Shown here piece by piece: positions 53,243 through 62,110 of a stretch of 64,000 nucleotides of DNA (its first letter is position 1; each line of letters opens with the position of its first letter). Source of the stretch: Sporosarcina sp. D27 (GTDB lineage: Bacteria > Bacillota > Bacilli > Bacillales_A > Planococcaceae). The stretch is from assembly GCF_000586555.1 (NCBI RefSeq), contig NZ_AZUC01000046.1:124001-188000 (forward strand), written 5' to 3'. Below the pieces are notes generated by a model that saw nothing but the letters and a program-made list of their open reading frames with translations, had not been told where the DNA came from and made no database searches. Position numbers and translations under genes: made by a program.

Positions 53243-53893
53243 ATGGTACAAGCACTTATTTTTGATATGGATGGCACTCTATTTCAAACGGACAAAATTT
53301 TAGAATTATCACTTGAGGATACGTTTAATCACTTACGGCGGCAAAATAAATGGGAGTCAAAAACCCCTATTGATAAATATCGTGAAATTATGGGAGTACC
53401 TTTACCAAAAGTATGGGAAACATTGTTGCCTAATCATTCTCTCGCAGAGAGAGAACAAACGGATGCTTATTTTCTAGAAAGATTAATTGAAAACATAAGA
53501 AGTGGGAACGGTGCTTTATATCCCAATGTAAGAGAGATTTTCGGTTTTTTAAAAGAGAATAACTGTTCGATTTACATAGCGAGTAATGGTCTAACTGAAT
53601 ATTTAAATGCAATTGTGACTTATTATAAATTGGATGATTGGGTTACTGAAACATTTAGTATTCAACAAATACAAACGTTGGATAAAGGAGATTTAGTAAA
53701 AACAATTGTAACAAAATATGATATACAGAAAGCTGCAGTAGTAGGAGACCGCCTATCTGATATTCAGGCAGCTAGAGATAACGGATTAATGGCAATCGGA
53801 TGTAATTTTGATTTTGCAAAAGAAGATGAACTTGCTATGGCCGATTTGGTAATCGATGATTTAGTTGAGCTGAAAACAATAGTACCCTTATAG
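53243..53893 (+). CDS. HAD superfamily hydrolase
   Basis: A 216-residue HAD phosphatase: motif I D-M-D-G-T-L (8-13), I-A-S-N-G in motif II, a Lys before the final motif, and motif IV V-V-G-D-R-L-S-D. It has a subclass IA cap as in phosphoglycolate phosphatase-like or nucleotidase-like enzymes. The substrate is unknown. GGAGAG is 6 bases upstream of the ATG at 53243. Confidence 0.9.
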   Translation: MVQALIFDMDGTLFQTDKILELSLEDTFNHLRRQNKWESKTPIDKYREIMGVPLPKVWETLLPNHSLAEREQTDAYFLERLIENIRSGNGALYPNVREIFGFLKENNCSIYIASNGLTEYLNAIVTYYKLDDWVTETFSIQQIQTLDKGDLVKTIVTKYDIQKAAVVGDRLSDIQAARDNGLMAIGCNFDFAKEDELAMADLVIDDLVELKTIVPL

Positions 53894-53954
53894 ATACCGT
53901 GGAACGCGTATTGGAAATACAATTTTTCAACTCTTGAAAGACAGGTACAGACAT

Positions 53955-54134
53955 ATGAATACGAAACTGTTCATTTTACTATTAGTTGTGCTAGGTATTA
54001 ATACGTTGAGATATGCTTCTTACCTTTTCGAAAGATCCACCAGCACCTATTATGTAGTACTCTTCATTATTAATTTACTTTGTTTGATGATCGTTGCATT
54101 TTCAAAAACTAAAAGTGGAAAAGTGAATAATTGA
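53955..54134 (+). CDS. Small membrane protein (59 residues)
   Basis: Two hydrophobic helices (about 4-22 and 32-50) with a short loop and a basic tail (KTKSGKVNN). An AGGT lies 9 bases before ATG 53955. A TTG further up has no ribosome binding site. Confidence 0.5.
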   Translation: MNTKLFILLLVVLGINTLRYASYLFERSTSTYYVVLFIINLLCLMIVAFSKTKSGKVNN

Positions 54135-54172
54135 TTGTGAAATTGACTTAGCAAACTGAAGGGGAGGATACG

Positions 54173-54331
54173 ATGCTGCTTTACTGGCTATTAGGGGTAG
54201 CTCTTGTGTTTTTCATCATTACATACGGTGTTCGATATGGCATTGATACATCGAAACAAGTGAAAGCGATCAAAATGGAGCTTAGAGAAATCAAAAAACA
54301 ATTAAAAGAAGTGAACAAAGATACAAAATAA
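54173..54331 (+). CDS. Small membrane protein with coiled basic tail (52 residues)
   Basis: GGGGAGG lies 5 bases before the ATG. The product has one membrane helix (about residues 2-22), then Y-G-I-D-T-S-K and an amphipathic basic helix (KMELREIKKQLKEVNK). The helix plus G-I-D-T/K-S pattern resembles the small protein at 36294. It may be a small peripheral regulator of a membrane partner; this is unproven. Confidence 0.65.
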   Translation: MLLYWLLGVALVFFIITYGVRYGIDTSKQVKAIKMELREIKKQLKEVNKDTK

Positions 54332-54479
54332 CAGTCTTTTATAACTGACCTAAGCTAGTTTTGGTTATCTTCAAAGAAATGCACCCTGAGTATTTGTTTA
54401 TTTCGTTTGTCAAGAAAGAGCACAATTGCTTTCGTAATTTTCCATCGACGGTCCAGATCATCTTTCAAAGGAGAAAAAT

Positions 54480-54788
54480 ATGAAGGGGAAAATCACAGTA
54501 CTATCATTTTTCTTCTTAATCTTGCTGTTTCTTTTATTTCGTTTTACTTTCTATGATCCTATTCTTGAAAGTACTACCCAAAACATTGAGGTGGTTAAAA
54601 AAGATAAAAATACTGATGAACAATGGATAATACTTTCTAATGACAAGCAAATTTACATTGAGGATTTAAGTATATGGGCTTTAATACAAGTTGATCAAAA
54701 TTACACTATGAGTTATCATTTATCGAAAAAATCAAGTAGGTATAATTTAAAAACAATCGTTCCTGGAGATTATAATGGTCAATTTTAA
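54480..54788 (+). CDS. Hypothetical membrane-anchored or secreted protein (102 residues)
   Basis: An N-terminal hydrophobic helix (about 5-25) acts as signal or anchor; the rest is a small external domain with ESTTQNIEVVKKDKNTDEQW. No lipobox is present. AAAGGAG precedes the ATG. No family is recognised. It is the last gene of the accessory stretch. Confidence 0.6.
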   Translation: MKGKITVLSFFFLILLFLLFRFTFYDPILESTTQNIEVVKKDKNTDEQWIILSNDKQIYIEDLSIWALIQVDQNYTMSYHLSKKSSRYNLKTIVPGDYNGQF

Positions 54789-54836
54789 ATGGGATTGTTA
54801 AATGCTGTTGTAGAATTCCACCAAATAAAAATTATT

Positions 54837-54879
54837 GGATGCAGGCACAGTTGCTGTAGGAAGCACTGTGCCTGCATCC
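54837..54879. terminator. Strong hairpin, probable terminator
   Basis: GGATGCAGGCACAGT is matched perfectly by ACTGTGCCTGCATCC across a 13-base loop. Neither side has a pure T run (TTCTCGTTTT on +), but its position between converging transcripts supports termination. Confidence 0.6.
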
Positions 54880-54926
54880 TTCTCGTTTTCATTGCGGTAT
54901 GAATGGGCGCTGGATAATGTCCTGTG

Positions 54927-55781
54927 TTAAGACCGCTTCCTCTTCAGTAATACAACAGCCAATATAGAGAAAAAAACAGCTATGCCTATTAAATAGAGAA
55001 CGCTGAACGTTGGTGAAGTAAGGGAGCCATTTATTTCATAAAACACGCCCATATCCTTCAAGAATTCGTGCTTGGCTGACTCCGGTGCTTGTGCAAATGT
55101 TTCTTGCAGTGGTTGCTCCATCAGAATTTGACGGAATAACGCAGCGGAATGCGAGGTGGGGAATAGTTTAATTATGATTTGCAAGTATGCTGGTAGATTT
55201 CCAATGGGAATATAAATACCTGCAAGAAAACCAAGCAGTGTTCCTATGACAGTACTGGCAGCAGCAAAAGCTTTGACGGTTTTGAAAAAAGAAACGAGCA
55301 GTAAAATCATAGAGCTGCTTGAAATCACGGACAAACCGATCACCCCGACAACTTTAAACAATTGGATATAGGTTAGCATTTCGTCACCCGAGAAAAAGAA
55401 AATAGCATTTGCAGTCAGTAGGACGAGCAGACACATGATGAAACCGACGAAGATTGAACTCATCACATAGCCGCCAAAAAGAGATGATCTTTTAATTGGA
55501 GAAGCATAGAAGTCCAGATCGGCCTCCGTCGAACGATCTTCTACCATGGTCCCAAAAGCGCCCAGCGTCGTAGTGACTGAAGTAACTGCTAAAATTCCAG
55601 CAAAGATCCATGACAGAAGGAGCCATTTTTTAGCAAGGAAATCAGGAAGGCTGTCTGAGATTAAATTCCCTAGAAATGTTCCGTATAGGACGACCAGGAT
55701 GATGACAGCAAGTAGAGAAAAGAATAGCGCACTCTTATCTCGGAAATACAGAAGTATATTACGCTTCGTAACAGCCATCAT
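54927..55781 (-). CDS. ABC transporter permease (ABC-2 type)
   Basis: A 284-residue permease with six hydrophobic segments and the ABC-2 pattern (a long N-terminal cytosolic start RNILLYFRDKSALFFSLLAV, and YIPIGNLPAYLQIIIKLFPTSHSAALFR). It should export a drug, peptide or lipid together with the overlapping ATPase gene. ATG 55781 was chosen; its reading frame begins inside the end of the ATPase gene (23-base overlap). Confidence 0.87.
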   Translation of the reverse strand: MMAVTKRNILLYFRDKSALFFSLLAVIILVVLYGTFLGNLISDSLPDFLAKKWLLLSWIFAGILAVTSVTTTLGAFGTMVEDRSTEADLDFYASPIKRSSLFGGYVMSSIFVGFIMCLLVLLTANAIFFFSGDEMLTYIQLFKVVGVIGLSVISSSSMILLLVSFFKTVKAFAAASTVIGTLLGFLAGIYIPIGNLPAYLQIIIKLFPTSHSAALFRQILMEQPLQETFAQAPESAKHEFLKDMGVFYEINGSLTSPTFSVLYLIGIAVFFSILAVVLLKRKRS

Positions 55782-56697
55782 GATGTATATCATCCTTTCC
55801 GTTATGGATTTGGATGAACACATCATCCAGACTGGATTTTTGTACTTCAAATGAATCGATTAGTTCTTCGTATTTCGCCAGTAATACAATGGCATCGGTT
55901 GTTTTCTCGAGCTGGATCAGGAAGGTGGAGTGTTCTTCGGTGAAGGCTAGCTTATCTGTCTGAAATTGACTGCGTAATTGTGCGGGATTCTTTGCTATGA
56001 TCATTAAACGGTTGGCAGAATATTGGGACTTTAGATAATGCGGCGTCCCCTTGGCAATAATTTCTCCTTCTTTCATGACAACCACAAAATTGGAATTGGC
56101 AGCTTCTTCAATATAGTGTGTCGTTAGAAAAACCGTCATATTGGTCTTGCGCTGCAATTCCAGAATGGTATTCCAAATCTGTTTCCGGTTTTGCGGATCA
56201 AGACCTGTCGTAGGTTCATCCAACAGCAAGATTTTAGGTTGATGCAGCAAGCCTCTGGCAATATCCACTCTTCGCTTCTGTCCACCTGATAATTTACCGT
56301 AGCGACGCTGCATGATAGAAGATATATCGACAGTATCAGCAACGCGATCGATTGCCGCTAGCCTTTCCTCCTTCGTCATCTTATACAGCCGTGCGCGGTA
56401 ATCCAAATTCTCCTTAACCGTCAGAAGGGGATCCAATATGCTTTGCTGAAATACAACACCTATTTCATTACGTATTGCGTCATCATCTTTTCCTACCGTT
56501 AAGCCGTTTACCTTCACTACTCCTGCATCTTGTTTTAATAGAGTCAGCAGAATAGAAATTGTTGTAGACTTACCAGCTCCGTTTGTACCGAGAAATGAAA
56601 ACAGGCTTCCTTCCTCCACATAGAAGCTGACATCTTTCACTGCCTCCATAGCACCGAACGACTTGAATAAGTGGTGCACCTCAATAATTTTAGACAT
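55759..56697 (-). CDS. ABC transporter ATP-binding protein (drug exporter type)
   Basis: A 312-residue ATPase: Walker A GTNGAGKS (about 38-45), signature LSGGQKRR, Walker B DEPTTGLD, a switch H in TTHY, and a C-terminal accessory segment of about 90 residues as in DrrA/CcmA-like exporters. It couples with the ABC-2 permease. AGAGGG lies 4 bases before ATG 56697, inside the DUF3021 gene, so all genes of this module are translationally linked. Confidence 0.9.
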   Translation of the reverse strand: MSKIIEVHHLFKSFGAMEAVKDVSFYVEEGSLFSFLGTNGAGKSTTISILLTLLKQDAGVVKVNGLTVGKDDDAIRNEIGVVFQQSILDPLLTVKENLDYRARLYKMTKEERLAAIDRVADTVDISSIMQRRYGKLSGGQKRRVDIARGLLHQPKILLLDEPTTGLDPQNRKQIWNTILELQRKTNMTVFLTTHYIEEAANSNFVVVMKEGEIIAKGTPHYLKSQYSANRLMIIAKNPAQLRSQFQTDKLAFTEEHSTFLIQLEKTTDAIVLLAKYEELIDSFEVQKSSLDDVFIQIHNGKDDIHHDGCYEA

Positions 56698-57109
56698 TTG
56701 ACCCTCTCCGTCTCTGCTCGGCAATCGCTTGATTGATTGCCTTTTCAGCCATCTTGTTATTTAAATAGACCATCAGAATGACAAATGTGTATGCACATAT
56801 CCCACACAATGCGACCGTTCCAATATAAAAAGCACGGAACGGATACACCCCGAAAAATGCACCTGCAAGGATTAACACTATAAGAACACAGATCAGCTCA
56901 ATTAAATGAACGAGCAGCGGTTGCTCAACGGGCAGTTTATGAGAAAGAAATATTAGCAAGGTAATAAGACAGGATATGATAAACAAGTAGATCGTGATTT
57001 CTTCTGTCAGCGGCGGAAAGATGTTGAGCGCCCTAAACAAATAATAGAAGATAGAGCTGAAAGTGAAGGCGAAACAAGCTGCACCTATATAGATAATTAA
57101 GCGATTCAT
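56690..57109 (-). CDS. DUF3021 family membrane protein
   Basis: A 139-residue protein with four membrane helices (about 5-28, 37-54, 67-88 and 94-115) and a charged C-terminal tail (NNKMAEKAINQAIAEQRRR), matching DUF3021. In Firmicutes such proteins are commonly paired with LytTR regulators and ABC exporters and are thought to control the regulator. GAGGTG lies before its ATG; the LytTR stop is 10 bases upstream. Confidence 0.82.
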   Translation of the reverse strand: MNRLIIYIGAACFAFTFSSIFYYLFRALNIFPPLTEEITIYLFIISCLITLLIFLSHKLPVEQPLLVHLIELICVLIVLILAGAFFGVYPFRAFYIGTVALCGICAYTFVILMVYLNNKMAEKAINQAIAEQRRRGSNV

Positions 57110-57119
57110 TCAAGTCACC

Positions 57120-57566
57120 TCATCCTAAAAAATGTTTTCGAAATGATTTTACATAATGCCGATTCACAATGACTTTTTCACCGTTCGATAAATGCGCTTC
57201 GAATCGACCGTTCATTAGAGCTTTTACACTCTCAATCTTGGACGTATTCACAATGAAATTTTTACTGATCCTCATGAACCTCGTATCTTTCAGCTGTTCT
57301 TCGAACTCATATAGTTTCTTGTCGCTTTCATAGACGTCTTCATCGGTATAGAGGAAAGCAGTGTCATTCACGGATTCAATGTACAGCAAATGATCGGTTA
57401 CTAAAGGATAGGTAATGCCATCCTTCTTTCCCTGAACGGAAAACATCATTTGATTAATCTGATGAATCAAAGGAGACAAAGTTTCGTCTACTTCAGGGCA
57501 ATTAATGATAATTTCAATGTCTGTAAAATCTTCGGATTCATTTATTTTTAGTCGAATCGGACTCAC
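57120..57566 (-). CDS. LytTR-type DNA-binding regulator
   Basis: A 148-residue transcription factor of a short N-terminal part (1-45) and a LytTR DNA-binding domain (about 50-148) with the hallmark L-K-D-T-R-F-M-R-I-S-K-N-F-I-V-N and S-N-G-E-K-V-I-V-N-R-H. It lacks a response-regulator domain, as do other LytTR proteins paired with DUF3021. The GTG start is not well served by a ribosome binding site; GAGGTG could instead serve an ATT three codons later. Confidence 0.85.
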   Translation of the reverse strand: MSPIRLKINESEDFTDIEIIINCPEVDETLSPLIHQINQMMFSVQGKKDGITYPLVTDHLLYIESVNDTAFLYTDEDVYESDKKLYEFEEQLKDTRFMRISKNFIVNTSKIESVKALMNGRFEAHLSNGEKVIVNRHYVKSFRKHFLG

Positions 57567-57687
57567 CTCGAAGTTCTAATCTTTGATGAATCGTACCATT
57601 TCACCAGATGGAGAACAATACAATTTCGGTGTGTTGCATGTAACGCAGGGTAACTTGCATATGAACATAAAAGTAATCCTGGAAAAC

Positions 57688-57728
57688 AAAAAAAGACCGC
57701 CAATTCAAACTGAATTAGCGATCTTTTT
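57688..57728. terminator. Terminator of the symporter gene
   Basis: A-rich AAAGACCGCCAATTC pairs with GAATTAGCGATCTTT (two wobbles or mismatches), flanked by A and T runs. It ends the - strand symporter transcript. Confidence 0.7.
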
Positions 57729-57759
57729 ATTCTGGGTTCATTTTAAAATGTCAGGCTTT

Positions 57760-58992
57760 TCAAGTCGTCGCGCGTTTCTTTTCCGAACTATCTACCACGA
57801 CTGCACCTACGATGTCTCCAACAACGTTTGAAGCAGATCCACCCATTCCTATGATAGCGTCTACGCCTGCGATGAGGGCGACGATTTCAAGTGGCAGGTC
57901 GAACATCGTCAATACCGCTGCCAGCGTCACTAGTCCTGCAGCAGGAACACCAGAGGTTCCAATCGAGAGCAATGTCCCCACAATGACGATCAGGAAGAAG
58001 CTAGATACAGAAAGGTTGAGATTTGTTATGTTCGCAGCAAAAACGATTGATACACCCATTCTAAGGGCACCACCATCTGAATTGAACACCGCTCCGAGAG
58101 GGAGTGCAAAGTTTGCTGTACGCTCAGATACTCCTGCTTTTCGTGCTGATTTGATGGCAATCGGCAGCGACGCGATACTGCTGGATGTGAAGAAGGCCGT
58201 GGTATACGCTTCTTTCGTCGACTTAAAGAAATCCATTACGGAATTTCCAGACAAGCGAAGGAATCCTGTATAGACGAATACCCATAGCAGAATAATTCCG
58301 AGGTAAAAGACTCCTGTGAATGTAAGAAGAGACTTGAACGTGTCCCAGCCTTGACTACCGAATGCAGTTGCACTAATAGCGAATACTCCAATCGGTGCAT
58401 ACTGCAAGACGCCCGTAAGGAGTTTTGAAAACATTTCTTTCAGTGCAATAATTACTTTGTCCAACAATTGACCATGTTTTTGCATTTCTTTATCCGCCGA
58501 AAACTTCATTGCCGAGATGGCAAGACCAATAATGACTGCTATAAAAATAATTCCCATTACATTACCGCCAGAAAAGGCCTCAAATATATTGGACGGAACC
58601 ATTTGCAATAAGACATCCGAGAAGTTTGGTGCTGCTGGTGTCTCCACTTTTGTATCAGGAAGTGTTAAATACTGACCCGGTTGGAACAACAGGGCGAGTC
58701 CAACACCGATTCCTACTGCAGCCGCAGTGGTGACCGTGTAGTAGAGAATGAGCTTCCAGCCTATGCGACCAAGTTGTTTCATGTTCATCTGATTGACAGC
58801 AAGGACAACCGTTAAAAAAACCACAGGGATGGCGACTAGGCTAAGTAAATTGATTAGTAATGTCCCCAGTGGTTGAAATAAAGACATTTTTTGTCCGAAT
58901 ACGAGACCGCTCACAATTCCTGCGATAAATCCGATGGACATTTTTAAAACAAATGAGCTGTCGCGATAACCACGCCATATTTTCGATAACAT
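57760..58992 (-). CDS. Dicarboxylate/amino-acid:cation symporter (DAACS family)
   Basis: A 410-residue Glt-fold transporter with eight membrane helices and two re-entrant loops. The serine-rich hairpin is F-F-T-S-S-S-I-A-S-L-P-I, the TM7 motif reads N-S-D-G-G-A-L-R-M (usual D-G-T-A-L), and TM8 has M-G-G-S-A-S-N-V-V-G-D. It imports glutamate, aspartate, serine or a dicarboxylate with protons or sodium. ATG 58992 was chosen, 7 bases after AGGAGA. Confidence 0.9.
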   Translation of the reverse strand: MLSKIWRGYRDSSFVLKMSIGFIAGIVSGLVFGQKMSLFQPLGTLLINLLSLVAIPVVFLTVVLAVNQMNMKQLGRIGWKLILYYTVTTAAAVGIGVGLALLFQPGQYLTLPDTKVETPAAPNFSDVLLQMVPSNIFEAFSGGNVMGIIFIAVIIGLAISAMKFSADKEMQKHGQLLDKVIIALKEMFSKLLTGVLQYAPIGVFAISATAFGSQGWDTFKSLLTFTGVFYLGIILLWVFVYTGFLRLSGNSVMDFFKSTKEAYTTAFFTSSSIASLPIAIKSARKAGVSERTANFALPLGAVFNSDGGALRMGVSIVFAANITNLNLSVSSFFLIVIVGTLLSIGTSGVPAAGLVTLAAVLTMFDLPLEIVALIAGVDAIIGMGGSASNVVGDIVGAVVVDSSEKKRATT

Positions 58993-59089
58993 CAGTTTTC
59001 TCCTATTCATATATATTGATTGCGCTAGCGAAGTGTACATTAAGTTGGAAGTTTTGGTCAATATCTATGCTTAAGTTTTTGTCGAATAT

Positions 59090-59120
59090 TGAAAACACCG
59101 CTTCCTTAAGAGGAAACGGC
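59090..59120 (-). terminator. Terminator of the efe operon
   Basis: On the - strand CCGTTTCC pairs with GGAAGCGG (one wobble) and is followed by TGTTTTC. The stem overlaps the efeU stop codon. Confidence 0.65.
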
Positions 59121-60860
59121 ATTTCGAGCAGGCAATCGTTTTTTGATCGCAAACATTGTCACTACTGTTACTACTAACACCAGCTGACCTGCAATCGTTT
59201 CCCATGTCGGATAGAATCCAATCGCAGACATGACAGGAAGTCCATCCACAATGGAAGTAGGGAAGACGTCCGTCAACTGGAGCGTATGGATGCTCACGCC
59301 GATAATTTTGAAGGCGAGTGCATAGATGAAAACCGTCGCAACCGCAAACAACCGATGAATTGGAATGCGGCTTCCGGCTTTCAGTAGCACGACAGCAACA
59401 GCAACCAATATGATTAATGCTACCGCGATGCCGAGTAGAAACTCGGACAATTTCATGTTCGGCGCAATTCCTACATAGAACACGACGGTTTCTGCACCTT
59501 CACGGAATACTGTCAAGAAACTGAGCAATCCAATCGCCCAAGCGCTTTTACTGGAAACGGCTGTCCCCATTTGACGCGCGATGTAGTCATTCCATGCGCT
59601 TATAGACGATTTGCGGTGAAGCCATGCGCCCATTCCAATCATCATGGCAGCTGCAGCGAGTCCAATTACACCTTCCATGATTTCACGGCTGCTTCCAATC
59701 GTCACGGAGTTAAGGATGGTTGTCATCAGGACTGCTGCAACGATACTTGCGACAATTCCTACGGATGAACCTATATAGATCCATTTAGCAAGCTGAGGTT
59801 GTCCGGCTTTCTTCAGGAATGCAACCAGGCCGATAATGATAAGCAGAGCCTCTAATCCTTCTCGCAGTAAAATAAGTGCTGAATCCCAAAATGTATACGA
59901 CGTGCTTTCTTTGACGAGTTCAATCTGCTGTTGCAGACTGGCGATGTCACCTGATATTTTTTTACTATCTGCATTTTCACTCGTAAGTTTTCCTGCAAGC
60001 AATGGTACTTGACTTTCAATCTTCGTGTAAAGCGCCGCATCTTTTGTACGGATTTGACCTTCTACGTTTGGCCAGCTTGTGATGAATTCACGGAGTTTTG
60101 AAACCGCTGTATCCGCATCATCTTCAGCAAGTGCCGCACGACTGTCTGCCAAAAGGGAAGTCAGCGTGTCCAACGAGTCATCGGTAACAGGAGCGGAACC
60201 TTGAGCCGTTTCACCTGCTGCAAATGATGTAATTGCCTGTTCAAGAGCAGTGTATGTCTGCTCGAGATCCGTTTGACTTGGAGAATCTTCTGCAAGTGAA
60301 ATTCGCAAGAACGCCATTTGAGTTTCAATCGTTCCGTAAGCCGCGATACTTTGTTCGCGGACTGGACGTTCGTTACGTGTCCAAGTAGCTAGAAACTTCT
60401 TTTCAGAAGCTCGTATTGCTTCCGTATCGCCTGAATGAATGGCGTCTCCTAGTTTTTCAAGATCTGGAGTAACTGCCTTTTCAAACGCAAGACGTTCCGC
60501 TTGTTCATCTACTGGATTTTCAGCTTTCTCCAATGCATGTAATGCTTTTGACAGTGCTGTTAATGCTTCAAGACGCTGTGCAGGTCCTTTTGACTGTTCT
60601 GCTTCTCTCAGCGCACTCTCGACTTGCTTACTTTCTTTTGCAGAGTGTTCTTGTTGTTGCCATGTAGTGTTGAATTCTTCCAATGCTGTATCCGCAGCTA
60701 GCTTATCGTCTTGCTTTGACGCCATGATGGCATCGCCAATTGCAATATACAAGTCACTATAAGAAGGTGACTCCGCCTGGACAAGTGATGCCGGTAAAAG
60801 AGACAAAAGCAGGACTGCGATGAGCAGTACCTGCTTACAAAATTTTGAATAACGATTCAC
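59106..60860 (-). CDS. efeU: Ferrous/ferric iron permease EfeU (FTR1 family) with long N-terminal domain
   Basis: A 584-residue protein. It has a signal-like helix (about 8-28), then a ~290-residue extracytoplasmic region in which three similar helical modules are visible (about 36-69, 134-188 and 234-289, each ending near a Trp), then an FTR1 domain with seven membrane helices and the two iron motifs R-E-G-L-E (333-337) and R-E-G-A-E (453-457). It imports iron oxidised or released by EfeB and EfeO. The GTG start overlaps the end of efeB by 26 bases. Confidence 0.9.
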   Translation of the reverse strand: MNRYSKFCKQVLLIAVLLLSLLPASLVQAESPSYSDLYIAIGDAIMASKQDDKLAADTALEEFNTTWQQQEHSAKESKQVESALREAEQSKGPAQRLEALTALSKALHALEKAENPVDEQAERLAFEKAVTPDLEKLGDAIHSGDTEAIRASEKKFLATWTRNERPVREQSIAAYGTIETQMAFLRISLAEDSPSQTDLEQTYTALEQAITSFAAGETAQGSAPVTDDSLDTLTSLLADSRAALAEDDADTAVSKLREFITSWPNVEGQIRTKDAALYTKIESQVPLLAGKLTSENADSKKISGDIASLQQQIELVKESTSYTFWDSALILLREGLEALLIIIGLVAFLKKAGQPQLAKWIYIGSSVGIVASIVAAVLMTTILNSVTIGSSREIMEGVIGLAAAAMMIGMGAWLHRKSSISAWNDYIARQMGTAVSSKSAWAIGLLSFLTVFREGAETVVFYVGIAPNMKLSEFLLGIAVALIILVAVAVVLLKAGSRIPIHRLFAVATVFIYALAFKIIGVSIHTLQLTDVFPTSIVDGLPVMSAIGFYPTWETIAGQLVLVVTVVTMFAIKKRLPARNAVSS

Positions 60861-62103
60861 CGATATAGCTTCCTTTCTGGACACCAGGGAAGCAGGCAAA
60901 CAAAGCACTGCCACGGTGTGTGATGTATTCATTCAATTTATCAACACGGCCGAAACTTTTTTGGATGGCGATAAATTGCTCCGGATCTTTTTGATAGGAG
61001 ATGAACAGCAAACCTGCATCGTATGCACCGGTTGCATCCATTGTCCCTGAAGAGTAGGAGAAAGAACGTCTATGAATTTGTGTTTTCGCTTCTTTTGCAA
61101 GCCGTACGTGTGAATCGACAGGAATCACAGGTGCACCTGACGCATCTTTCTGCTCAAGCGGCACTTCATCGTGTTCGCCTTTTAATCCGATAGGAGCACC
61201 TGTTTCGCGGTGACGACCGAATGTTGCTTCTTGCTCCCCGAGTGCCGTCCTGTCCCACGTTTCTAAGTGCATCTGAATACGGCGGACTGCCATATAGCTG
61301 CCTCCAGCAAGCCAACCTTGAGATTTGCCCGGTTGTACCCAGACGACGTCATTCATCGCTTGTTTACTCGCAACATCGGGTCCTGCTGTGCCGTCTTTAA
61401 AGGCAAATAAGTTACGCGGTGTTTCGCGTTTCTTGTTTTTTTCAGGGAATGAGTTGAATCCTGCTTGTGACCATTTCAAACGTACTTTTCCGGAAGCGGC
61501 GCGAATCAGGTTACGCACTGCATGAAACGCAACTTGGGGATCTTCTGCACATGCCTGAATGCATATATCGCCTCCCGTGTAAGTGGGATCGAGCTGATCT
61601 TTTGGGAAATGGGGGAGATCTTTGAGTTCTGTAGGACGTTTCGATGAAAGTCCTAGCTCTTTTTTATCAAACAGGGAAGGCCCGACCCCGAAGGTCAACG
61701 TGAGACCAGATGCATCGAGTCCACCTGCTTCGCCTGTATCTTTCGCTGGAATGAAACCGTTAGTTGAGAGTTCACCAATAGGTTCGCCGTTCATTAAACG
61801 AACGGCCATCGGCGTCCACTGCTGGAATAACTTTTTTAGTTCTGTCTGAGAGTTGACGAGGACTTCGAGTGACGCAAAATAGACGTGAGTTTGCACAGGC
61901 GTAATGATGCCAGGTTGATGCGAACCGTAAAAGTTCACTTTGTTTTTGGTTGTCGGGTTGTCATCCACTGTTGTCATTCCAAACACATTGAGAAGACCCC
62001 CGAGTCCAGATACGCCTATTGCTGCACCAGCAGCTCCTGCGCCCGTTAGCTTTAACATTTGACGTCGGGAGATTTTCTTCTCAAACAACTTTTCTTCTGC
62101 CAT
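60835..62103 (-). CDS. efeB: Deferrochelatase/peroxidase EfeB (DyP type)
   Basis: A 422-residue Tat-exported haem peroxidase. The signal has S-R-R-Q-M-L (12-17) followed by an Ala/Gly-rich helix. The mature protein has the DyP motif G-T-A-G-P-D (within F-K-D-G-T-A) and a C-terminal haem region. It oxidises Fe(II) for EfeU or strips iron from haem. GGAG precedes the ATG; it starts 7 bases after efeO. Confidence 0.92.
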   Translation of the reverse strand: MAEEKLFEKKISRRQMLKLTGAGAAGAAIGVSGLGGLLNVFGMTTVDDNPTTKNKVNFYGSHQPGIITPVQTHVYFASLEVLVNSQTELKKLFQQWTPMAVRLMNGEPIGELSTNGFIPAKDTGEAGGLDASGLTLTFGVGPSLFDKKELGLSSKRPTELKDLPHFPKDQLDPTYTGGDICIQACAEDPQVAFHAVRNLIRAASGKVRLKWSQAGFNSFPEKNKKRETPRNLFAFKDGTAGPDVASKQAMNDVVWVQPGKSQGWLAGGSYMAVRRIQMHLETWDRTALGEQEATFGRHRETGAPIGLKGEHDEVPLEQKDASGAPVIPVDSHVRLAKEAKTQIHRRSFSYSSGTMDATGAYDAGLLFISYQKDPEQFIAIQKSFGRVDKLNEYITHRGSALFACFPGVQKGSYIGESLFKIL

Positions 62104-62110
62104 TAGATTC

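Noticed and set aside
16748..54788. Integron gene-cassette array
   Set aside because: No integrase gene and no attC-type sites with paired core motifs were found in the spacers, so the integron name is not supported despite the look of the region.
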